Source: Plasmodium coatneyi (Eukaryota > Apicomplexa > Aconoidasida > Haemosporida > Plasmodiidae). Taken from it: 64,000 nucleotides of DNA. Numbering within the stretch: the stretch's first letter is position 1; each line of letters begins with the position of its first letter. Both the position numbers and the translations under genes were made by a program. The DNA lies in assembly GCF_001680005.1 (NCBI RefSeq), contig NC_033560.1, positions 437,501 to 501,500 of the forward strand, written 5' to 3'. The notes under the pieces were generated by a model, which saw only the letters and a program-made list of their open reading frames with translations, did not search any database and was not told the DNA's origin. Positions 55,005 through 64,000 of this stretch are shown in pieces.

Positions 55005-57212
55005 ATGTGGTTCCTGAAGTTGGTCCTTTCTTTGCTGCTGTTCCTATTGGACGTGTGCGAAACGCGGGCGAAGGGGAGCAGGCAAGGCACCTTTTTCGTC
55101 AACCATTCCCGAATCCCGTTGCAACGAAGGAGATGCGCCTCTAGGGGAGGGAAGGCGAGGAAGGCGGCAAAGGGAAGTGGTTCAGGCATTGATGAAGAGC
55201 CAAATCAAACGGACCCCAATGAGCAAAGTCTTAAAATCAACAAATTCGAACCGGAAGAGGTGAAAATAAACTCCAACCTGAACGTGAACATATTTCGCAC
55301 CACCAACGATACGACCTCTGCATACGATGAGGGCATCTGTATTTACAACCTTTTGAAAGACATAGAGGTGAAGGACGTAAAGAGGATGCCCTCATTTAGC
55401 CAGAAACTAGCCAACGTCCACTTGCAAAAGGAAAAGGACTACATAAAGCTCAACAGAGGGAAGGAAAAAGACGCCCATTTAGAGAACCCCCTTATTTACA
55501 GAGACACAAACTACCAGCTGCCCTACGTGCTAAATTACTACCCAGACGACATGTTCATTTTTAACTTCGATGGGGTGATAAATATGAATAAGCAGGAAAA
55601 AATTGTGGTGGCGTTTTTGACGTTTCTGCGTTTATTTCAGAGGCAAAGTGGACGTGGCGTCTCGAAGGGGTATCCCTGTCTGCTCTTCAACGGGAAGCCC
55701 ATCGAGGGTCTACCTTTATGCAATTTTATCCAGTCGAGGAGTTATCTCTTCACGGATGGTGATCCAAATAGTAATGTACCCCCCCAGAGTGACGACCCGT
55801 TCATTCTGTTGAAACTCATTCCAAAGTTCCTTTATTCGAGATTTCTCTACTTGTACAAATTTTTAAAAACCACAGAAGATCTAGTCATTGCAGTTAAGTA
55901 TGTGTATGACGAGGTCGATGAGATATGCACCAAGTACCGCTACGATATTAACGAGATGCTTCGCATTTGTAGGGAGAAGAACGTCATGCAGGCGAAGTTG
56001 GAAAAAGTGAGTGAATGTCTGCAAGGTAATTTGAAGCACCCCTCAGGGGTACTACCCCCAAATGGAACTTTACCCCCCTCCATTGACCAATCACCCCAAG
56101 GACACATTTACGACCTCGTGAAGGAACTCACCAAAGGAACATTTAACCCATCCATGATGAGCAAATACAAGAAGATTGAAAACTTTGCAAACGTCTTCCC
56201 TAGCTTCCACAACGACTTTGAAAATTTTTACAAAAAAAAAATAAACCTCAAGTTGTATCAGCGGTATAAAGTAGATCCTAAATGGGTTCGAACGGAATTT
56301 GAAAAAACGAGAAAATTACTCAAGCAGCATGAGGAAGATGCTTATATCCACCTGATGCAGTATCGTTACCCATGTGAAGCATTGACTGAACAGGAGAGAG
56401 AGAACCACAGGACGTTTAATTTGTGTGCAGTTGACCTGATCAATCACAACATAAATGTTTTTAAAAAACCCATGTATGTCGTTTCTACGATGGAGGATGG
56501 AGATTATATTGAATACACCCTCAAGCTGTTTGGCGTGAACATTGCTGATGAAAGGAACACCCACCTTTTGCGTATTTTTGGAAAAGACTACCTGCGGAAG
56601 GGGGAGGACAACCCATCCGATGGGGACGCCAACTCGGTGATGAACAACCTGAAGAAGCTTTTCAAGTCACCCTACTTTGCAAAAAGAGGGTCTCCCCCCA
56701 AGGAAGGACGCCAGGAAAATCAGGATGATTACCTGTATGACCCATACAACATCGACCTGGAATACCTGAAGCATCAGGAGAAGACAAAGAAAAAGGACTA
56801 CCACTTACTTAACCACAGGTACTACCTCGACCTGCTAAAGGAAAAGTGCAACTTAATTAATTACGTCATCGAAAAGTACCACCAAGACGATGTGACCATC
56901 CACATAATCGACCACAAGTACGAAGACCTCAATGCCATGTGTAATGACAGCCGGTTTAGTCAAAAGGTTCGACTGTACCTCTGCGAATGGGGTTACAACT
57001 CCTATGCAGACCGAGTGAAGGCTTTACATAACGACAGAGTGAAATCCTTCTCCCAATCGTTTAAACTCGTAGTTTTGTGTTGCACGCCACAGGACACCCC
57101 ACGCAGGGAGCACACCCACGGTAAGGGACTCCCCACCGACTTTTACACCAAGTTCATGCTCAAGTACTTCCTAAAAAAGGGGCTCCTCAACCGGACGGAG
57201 GAAGATACGTAG
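55005..57212 (+). CDS. HAD-fold protein of plant/cyanobacterial type with apicoplast-style leader
   Basis: A single exon encodes 735 residues. The N-terminus has a signal peptide (WFLKLVLSLLLFLLDVC, then a likely cut near TRA) followed by a basic, Ser/Arg-rich stretch to about residue 65, the two-part leader expected for apicoplast import. HAD motif I is FIFNFDGVI (185-192). Motif II is MYVVST (about 490), and the end has VTIHIIDHKYEDLNAM, then VRLYLCEWGYNS, which matches plant chloroplast and cyanobacterial HAD-like proteins (LTLHFVEDRLATL and LYLGDWGYN). In motif I the usual DxD is NxD, so the nucleophile aspartate is asparagine. About 300 residues separate motifs I and II, far more than in bacterial members. 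Catalysis is doubtful; a structural or binding role is possible. Confidence 0.78.
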   Translation: MWFLKLVLSLLLFLLDVCETRAKGSRQGTFFVNHSRIPLQRRRCASRGGKARKAAKGSGSGIDEEPNQTDPNEQSLKINKFEPEEVKINSNLNVNIFRTTNDTTSAYDEGICIYNLLKDIEVKDVKRMPSFSQKLANVHLQKEKDYIKLNRGKEKDAHLENPLIYRDTNYQLPYVLNYYPDDMFIFNFDGVINMNKQEKIVVAFLTFLRLFQRQSGRGVSKGYPCLLFNGKPIEGLPLCNFIQSRSYLFTDGDPNSNVPPQSDDPFILLKLIPKFLYSRFLYLYKFLKTTEDLVIAVKYVYDEVDEICTKYRYDINEMLRICREKNVMQAKLEKVSECLQGNLKHPSGVLPPNGTLPPSIDQSPQGHIYDLVKELTKGTFNPSMMSKYKKIENFANVFPSFHNDFENFYKKKINLKLYQRYKVDPKWVRTEFEKTRKLLKQHEEDAYIHLMQYRYPCEALTEQERENHRTFNLCAVDLINHNINVFKKPMYVVSTMEDGDYIEYTLKLFGVNIADERNTHLLRIFGKDYLRKGEDNPSDGDANSVMNNLKKLFKSPYFAKRGSPPKEGRQENQDDYLYDPYNIDLEYLKHQEKTKKKDYHLLNHRYYLDLLKEKCNLINYVIEKYHQDDVTIHIIDHKYEDLNAMCNDSRFSQKVRLYLCEWGYNSYADRVKALHNDRVKSFSQSFKLVVLCCTPQDTPRREHTHGKGLPTDFYTKFMLKYFLKKGLLNRTEEDT

Positions 57213-57656
57213 CAGGTCGGCAGGTGCTATACCGCTTCCAACCTTACTTTCCTCCTGGGTGCCGTTCGTACATTTCTTCTTTTTTTGTAACCCCAAAGCG
57301 AAAGCCGTTTTGCTTGCCTGAAAAGGTGGCCCATCCCCACAAAGTGGACCCCGCTGACGATACGAAGGGTCAACTAGCACGACCACCCTAAACATGCACC
57401 CCATTGGCACTCCTTCACTGTACACAGAGGGGAAGACCAACGTGGAAACTCTTTCAATGAAAGTGAAGATTCCCCACTGTGCAGTTATTTGCAGGTGTTC
57501 AAAGTGTAGAAAAATATATATAATAATTAGTGCACACTCGATGGGGGTGGTTGCCTCATCAACACGCACTTAGACGTGCAGGTGTAGCAAGACGGCACTG
57601 TTAACAGACACACAGCTTCTACCTCTGTGGCTGCTTCACGCCCTGCTCAGCATAAC
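57213..57656. other. Convergent intergenic region HAD-like / OGDH
   Basis: This 444 bp between two convergent stop codons holds 3' UTR material. No repeat or gene was seen. Confidence 0.6.
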
Positions 57657-60600
57657 TCAGTTTGCCACCGCTGCATACTTATGTGCGTGCATGTGGTGCG
57701 TCTTCTCTAGGTTGAAGGCGTCTAGCAGAAACTCGTCCAGCTGATACAGGTGGAGGTTGAGGTCTCCTGCAGACTGTGCAGCGTAGACGTCCCTGCCCGA
57801 GTAGAAAACGTGGGGTACTTCAATATCCCAATCGGGGTTGTCCCTTTTCAGTTGCTGAATGGCTGCCTCGATACGCCGAGAAACGTAGAACCAGGGTCCC
57901 ATATTCATGTGTTCTTCCTGAACCCAAATGACATCTCTCAGATTGGGGTAGGTCTGTAAATCCTGCATGAATTGTTTAAAAGGAAAAGGAGATAGCTGCT
58001 CAATGGTCGCTATGGCGATGTTTTTAATCTCATTGGCTTCTCTATAATTCAAGAGATCGTAGTAGACTTGTCCAGAGCAGAGGATAATCCGTTTGATGTC
58101 CTCCTTGGCGTTTAACTTGTGTCCTTGTTGTTCAGGTAAGTAAGGAAGAAACTCTGTAGATGAGAGAAAATTTTCTATCGTATCGAATGCCATTCTCATT
58201 TTTAACATTTTCTTGGGGGTGATTGCTATGAGAGGCTTCCTAAAGGATCTGTGCATTTGTCTCCTCAGAGCGTGAAACAGATTGGATGGCTTGGTGCAGT
58301 TAATAACCTGCATGTTGTGTTGTTGTATTATCGTTTTGTCCTTCTCAACAGAATACGTAGCGATATCTTCCCTGTCATCACAAAGTTGTAAGAACCGTTC
58401 GATCCTAGCAGAGGAATGTTCAGGACCTTGTCCATCATACCCATGAGGTAGAAACATAACTATACCTGATTGTTTGTTCCATTTTGTTTCCCCCGAAGCG
58501 ATGTAATTATCTATCATCACTTGAGCCCCGTTGGCAAAGTCACCAAACTGGGCTTCCCATACGACCAGTGCATCTGGGTGTTCATAACTGTATCCTATTT
58601 CGAACCCTAAGGCGGCATATTCGGAAAGCAACGAGTTATTCACTTCTATAGTGTGTGGTGTTTTGAGCGAGTCGAAGATGTTATACGATTCGTAGGTAAC
58701 CTGGTCGTGAAGTACAGCATGTCGGTGGGAGAAGGTTCCTCTTTGCGAATCCTGCCCAGACAGTCTAGCATGAAATCCGTCAGATAATAACGTTGCATAG
58801 GCCAACAGTTCAGCTGTCCCAAAGTCGATATTCTTTCCTGTGTTCAAGCTATCTATGCGTCCTTTAAACAACTTAGCAATAATGGGATGTGCATGGAAGT
58901 TTTCCCGTATGGTAAATATTTGTTTGCCCAAATCGAGAAGGACTTTCTTTTCCACTCCTGTTTTTCTAGAGGGAGAAAATTTCTGAGGAGTTACCATGTG
59001 TTCCCACTGTGGCAGGTACTTCTCCTTCGGTGTTGGGACAAACGATTTGGACTTTTCATACACCTCCTCATACAAATTGTAGATGTCCGTTTTGTTTTGC
59101 TCAAATTCGTCTAGAGTTATTACTCCTTCACGGATTAGCTTCTTACTGTACAGGTCCAAAACGGATTCATGTCTTGTAATTATATCGTAGAGCAACGGGT
59201 TGGTAAATTTAGGCATATCTAATTCGTTGTGTCCGAATCGTCTATACCCTACGATATCTATAATGGTGTCTATGTGGAACCTGTTCCTTATGTCTAGTGC
59301 TAACTCGAAGACGTATGTTACTGCTTCGGGATCATCTGCATTCACGTGAATAATTGGTATGTCTATACACTTTGCGATGTCGGTACAATATTTGCCTGAC
59401 CTTGCATCTACTGGATATGTCGTGAACCCAATTTGGTTGTTCACCACAATGTGTATGGTCCCTCCGACGTTGTAACTTGGTAACTTGGACATCTGCAGCG
59501 TTTCGTATGCGATTCCTTGTCCTGCTATAGAAGCATCTCCATGGATGGTAATCGGGAGGACCTTTTCCTTTTCCTTATCATTGCAGTAGTATTGTTGTGC
59601 TCTGGCTTGTCCCATTAGAATTGGATCAACGGATTCTAGATGTGACGAATTATCTACAATACCCATGTGGATGTACCTATTGGATTCTTCATCGAAGTGA
59701 TCAATTTCAACCCCCAAGTGGTACTTCACGTCACCAGTGTTTCCCCAAATATTATCTGTAAAGCCAGTTTTTCCCCTAAATTCGGACATCATATTTTCTA
59801 GCGGTTTATGCAGTACATTAAAAAGGACGTTTAGTCTACCCCGGTGAGACATACTCATGAGGACACTATCTATGTGTACCATTGCTGCTCTTGAGATGAG
59901 CGCCTTCATGCCCGTAATGAGCGTCTCACATCCATCTATTCCAAACCGCTTCGTCGTAGCGAATTTTGCTGCCATGTAATTTTCAAAAATAAAAGCTCTA
60001 GCAGTATTTTCTAGGATTTTCCTCTTTGCCTTCTTATCATATTGGAATTTACGATCCTTTTCGATCCTCTTCACGATGTAGTTGACCACATTCTCATCCG
60101 TTATGTGCATGTACTCGAACCCGATGGTCCCACAGTAGGTCTGTTCTAACCGCTCTATTAAACTTCGGAGCGTGCTAGTCTCTTTTTTGTCACTCGAAAA
60201 ACCAGTAATGGATGGCAAGTCGAAGGAAAATTCTGCATCTAAGTCATCCTTTGTGAACCCAAAATCCGAGTAACTCATTTTTTTCTTGTCCGTTTCGTTT
60301 ACCACGCTACTGTATGGAGGTGTATTCGGCAACGGTAACGGGTTTATGTTTGCATACAGGTGACCCTTCTTCTGGTACCATCTGATTAGCTGCACTATTC
60401 TCGCAATGTCGTAGATATTTCCCATCCGTCCTTTATCAAGCATCTCATTGTTCACATATGTGATCTTGATATTGCTATTCCCCCGGTTGGGGAGTAGATT
60501 CGTTCCCATTCTGCTTCGAAAGTTCCTTTCTGCTTCCTCTTTCGTGGTCATTACACTAGGGGAGGTACTTCCCAAAAATCCCGCTTCTTCCGACATCTCC

Positions 60601-60937
60601 GCGAAGTAGTGGTCCCACGACTTGTGCAGCGAGTTCCTGAAAAAGGTAGCAATTAAAGGGGTTAACATGGAATCTGAGGCTCTCACTTGGGGGTGCTACA
60701 TAGCCGCGTTACGTAGCTGCGTCACTCTACACCCATGCGTAGATATAGCACCCCTTGGCGGCATCCATACTTTAGTACTTACCTGTCTTGCCGCCATATC
60801 CGGTAGGCGCCCTCAATGTAGGAAGCCATGCTGGGGTTGAAATTGTCGCTGCTCGCGTACCCACCCACGTGGAACCTGCGCCTCAGCATATCTCCATTTT
60901 CCTTCACCAACTTATTCGACTGCAGAATTTTCCTCAT
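57657..60937 (-). CDS. 2-oxoglutarate dehydrogenase E1 component, mitochondrial
   Basis: This thiamine-diphosphate enzyme decarboxylates 2-oxoglutarate in the TCA cycle and passes the succinyl group to E2. Exon 1 is 60783-60937 and exon 2 57657-60636, phase 2, GT-AG, 1044 residues, close to the usual length (about 1000). Exon 1 (MRKILQSNKLVKENG, then RRRFHVGG) is the mitochondrial leader and runs into the E1 N-terminal motif YRIWRQDRNSLHKSWDHYF. Further signatures are RGHLYANINPL-type KKGHLYANINPL, GIDGCETLITGMKALI, MSHRGRLNVL (about 314), HGDASIAGQG (about 419, ThDP/Mg site), NNQIGFTTYP, YRRFGHNELD, and the C-terminal WVQEEHMNMGPW. No key residue appears missing. Confidence 0.96.
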
Positions 60938-62541
60938 CTTGATGTCACCACGTGTGCATAAACCTTTGTACAGTCTGCTGGTAGACGTGTGACCCCTCTC
61001 GGCGCTGCCCTGGTCGTGCTACACGTTTCGGTATGCACGCATAGGGAAGATCCAGGCGGTCAATGCAAGCAACTCATTTGCGCAGAAACGGCTTGCATAC
61101 AAATGTGGAAGCTGAGCGCTGAGGGGCCCCTACGTGTCCGTTCATTCGGGTGGCTCTGTGGGGTACGTAACAAACTGGAAGGGGCCAAAAAAAAAAAAAA
61201 GGAAGGGCACTCCCGGGGAAAAGGGGGCCTTCACGCAAGCGCGGACTCTCTACAAAAGGCCCATCCGCATAGGCTCATATATCTATCCTGATTTCGCTGA
61301 ACAACCTGCTTTTGCGAAACCCTTCATCGACGCATCTCCCCAGAGAAGATGCACAAAACTGACAATCACAGCTTCACGTTCATCCTGCGCCTTCACAAAA
61401 AAAAAAAGGAAATCAAGCAAATTGCTATGCCGTGTGGGTTAAATGGCGAGCTGACCTGTTCAGGAAAAAAAGAAAAAAAAAAAACACCGAAGTACCAATC
61501 ATTATACGAACCGAGTTTCCCACCGGAGCAAAGCGGAGCAGCCAAAAAGGGCGTAAATCCTCGGAGAGGGTGCTAAATATGTGTGCATGTTCCCATGAGG
61601 GGAGGGACGTACTGCCAAATGTACATACATATGTGAACGCTTCGAATGCATGCACCACTCTGCAAAAAAGGCGAATGTAATAACTGCGCTACGTAAAGTC
61701 ATGCTATTCATTTTTCTTTTTTATCTTTTCGGTAGGGGGGAGGAGACCCTTCCGTGAAGTGCATGCGATTTTAATTGCTGTTGTTCCAACTAGGTGACTC
61801 CAAAAGATGGTGAAAAGAACAGGTGCTAATTCGACTTCACAGTTGGGGCGTCCAATTAGCCCTTTCTTCGTCCCCCCCCTGCGGAGGTCTACCAGAGGAA
61901 AAGTAACCTTTCACAAAGTTTTACCGCGAGGGAGTATAAAAAAAAGAAGAAAAAAATGGGAACCGCGTCAAATGCTACACAAGCAATAATATAGGGACCC
62001 CTTCCCAAATGGACGCAATTATAAAGGCAGGGTATGCATTAAGCGGAAGGTTGGTCCCCTACTCGTGCAGGTAAACATACAGAAGTGTCATACGCAGCGG
62101 CACGCCTGCTTTAACACGGCAGACACGCTCAGTTAATTCAAACGAAGGACATACAAATGAGCATTAACAAAATGGGGATTTAAAAAGAGTACATATAACG
62201 GAAGGGATAAAGACATGACGTGAAAAAAAATGCCACGTAGGTGAAACAGAGAGGTATCGTTAAAAAAGTTGCCTACCCATGGGTCAGCCCACCATTGGCG
62301 TAACCTCTTTCGTGAACACACAAATGCGAATTAGACACAGCGAAGGTATTTTGCTAACGAAAGGGCTGCTAATATGGGGGATATGCCAATAGCGATGTCG
62401 TTCCTTTCCGCTACTTCCCCCGTTTGTACAACAGTGCAGTGAGGAAAGCATGGGTATTAATGTCGTTCAGCAGACCAAACAACTTGCAGTGCATCTGATC
62501 TGCAGGGGATTGTTATATGCTGCCACCCGGAAGAAGAATGC
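60938..62541. other. Gene-free stretch upstream of OGDH
   Basis: This 1.6 kb holds A-tracts near 61188-61200, 61397-61407 and 61467-61484. It includes the OGDH promoter and the 3' flank of the right-edge gene. No supportable gene was seen. Confidence 0.55.
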
Positions 62542-64000
62542 TCAGCGCACATTGTCGCCGTCCCAAAAGACGATCTTATTCCACTGGGTGAGCAAAAGCA
62601 TCTTCAATGCCAAGTGAAAAACAGACGAAGCATGGAAAAGCCGAATCGTATTGTAGTGAGGAATGAGCCTCAGTTTTTTGCACCTCACGGATGCTGCCTG
62701 TAATTGTGAACAGCGAACACACTGTGGATATAACCTCTGCTTGGTGTCATATAATTTAAAAAATTTTAGTATAGTTCGAAGGAGTTTTCTTTTTTTGTAG
62801 TAATGAACCATGTCCTTAATGACTTGTACAGGTGGCTGGTGGTCTCCTATGAACCGGTCGTGGCAACTGACTCCACATGTATGGCAGCCCGTTTCTTTGC
62901 AGAAGCTTCTCAGAACTTCTATTTCCCTTTTGGTGGCGTATTTCATGTCTTTGTTTAGGCTCTTCCTCGGGTTGGAGTAGACGCCCGGCATCTTCACGTC
63001 GCTGGGTGAAAATTTATTATACCTGCGGGGGTGGTGGTGATCACGTTGATGGTGAGGCGAGGTAGAAACTACAGTGTTGACCAGTTGGATGGTGTGCCTG
63101 CACTGACACATTCAGCGTGCCCACTTACGTGCCTCCCGATATTTTAAAGAACAAATTAGTCAGCACAAAGTAGCGCAAGTAATTGAAGGTGAATAGACTC
63201 AGCTTGTTGATTCGCGTCAAAACGAACTTCTTGGTGCACTGGTAGAGGAGCTGGTATTTATTTGTCAGCCTGGTGTTTATGTAGTAGTCGGAGCTGTTGT
63301 ATATGATCGTCCTGATGAGGTGCCCTTCGTACTGATTGAAGAGAGCTCGTATGAGGATCGCCTGGACAAACTCGCATGCCACATTTAAGTAATAATTTAC
63401 CAGGTTGAGTTGGAAAAAACCAATCACCCTGGAGACGTAGTTGGACCCACTCACTTCTAAAATGCAGGCCTGCGTCTTTTGCGAAACGATGTTCACGTAG
63501 TGGAACAGGAGGAAGGACGCGGCCAGCTGAACGAGGTACACAACTGCGGGGGGGGAATAAAAGCGGCAACGTTAAGGTAAAAGCGGTAACGCTAAAGTAA
63601 AAAACGGTAACGTTAAATTGTTGGTGTGCAATGAAATGGGTGCTGCGTAGCTAAACTGCTTCTCACACGCGGAGAAACTTACCTAAGAAACGCAACACGA
63701 GCGTGCCGAAAAAACCAACCAGGCCGCGCAAAATGTTATTCCTTATGTAGGTGCCCTCTAGCAGGTAAAACCAGTTGGTTACCACAGACGCTCTGTCCGA
63801 AAGGAACCTAGTCAATAAACGGACCGATAAAATGTCTGATATTTTTGACAGCGACCTCAAGCTAACATATCTCTTCAAAATTTTGGGAGACTCTTTTACA
63901 AAGAAAAAAAATTTTCTACGGTTAAGCTTATGATAGTTTACGCTCTCCAAAGCACGGCAGCTGTTGTATATCAGGTTTACTTCGTTTTTAAAAAAACATT
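62542..64000 (-). CDS. Multi-pass membrane protein of unknown function with CxxC/DHxPP motif (cut by window edge)
   Basis: Three exons are visible: 63683 to the right edge, 63129-63543 and 62542-63022, with phase-consistent GT-AG joins (phase 1 and phase 2). The gene continues beyond 64000. The visible N-terminal part has hydrophobic helices, including ILRGLVGFFGTLVLRFL and YLVQLAASFLLFHYVNIV. The last exon carries CHTCGVSCHDRFIGDHQPP near its middle and a further Cys pair, YPQCVRCSQLQ. I recall C-x2-CG..(Y/F)(I/V)xDHxPP motifs in uncharacterised plant and protist membrane proteins; function is unknown. A metal site formed by the two Cys pairs and the His is a reasonable inference. Topology cannot be settled from the partial sequence. 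Confidence 0.72.

Noticed and set aside
1..64000. CRISPR array, insertion sequence, integrase or prophage
   Set aside because: No spaced direct repeats, transposase or phage genes were seen; intron-rich eukaryotic genes throughout.

Overview
The window reads as nuclear DNA of a malaria parasite, most likely from the moderately GC-rich clade that infects monkeys and people (vivax/knowlesi/cynomolgi-like). The evidence is short GT-AG introns with pyrimidine-rich acceptors, Lys/Asn-rich proteins with low-complexity inserts, and intergenic DNA full of long A or T tracts, yet a coding composition far less AT-rich than P. falciparum. From memory, not checked, the orthologues of SEC23, SEC61-beta, RPL22, the GSK3-like kinase PK1 and 2-oxoglutarate dehydrogenase E1 sit together on P. 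falciparum chromosome 8, so the segment looks like a conserved syntenic block.

Layout from left to right: the 5' end of SEC23 (minus, cut by the left edge); a 2.7 kb gene-free stretch; an axonemal dynein light chain 1 gene (plus) converging on a coiled-coil gene resembling CCDC113/CCDC96 (minus); a possible small spliced gene near 7.1 kb; snRNP SmG (plus); a large protein of unknown function (minus); Mediator MED7 (plus); mitochondrial ribosomal protein L4 (minus), head to head with a small spliced gene (plus); SEC61-beta, RPL22 and CLP1 (all minus); EMG1/NEP1 (plus); a 120-residue protein (minus); an AT-rich, apparently gene-free island (about 30.0-31.5 kb); a DEAH-type RNA helicase (plus); a 216-residue beta-motif protein (minus); the PK1-like kinase (minus); a dynamin/EHD-like GTPase with two C-terminal membrane segments (minus); a 3.7 kb gene-free stretch; a 1437-residue unknown protein (plus); a HAD-fold protein with a signal peptide and apicoplast-type leader (plus); OGDH E1 (minus); and a membrane protein cut by the right edge (minus).

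Most genes are housekeeping: secretion (SEC23, SEC61B), splicing and transcription (SmG, MED7, CLP1), ribosome biogenesis (EMG1, RPL22) and mitochondrial function (mRPL4, OGDH). Two neighbours look specific to the male-gamete flagellum. I saw no tRNA, rRNA, CRISPR array or transposon. The points most worth a second look are a HAD protein whose nucleophile aspartate is asparagine, a kinase with DFN in place of DFG, a probable GC-AG intron, the twin-membrane-segment GTPase, the AT-rich island and several minisatellites. Exon boundaries were placed by hand from splice signals, reading phase and family alignment from memory.
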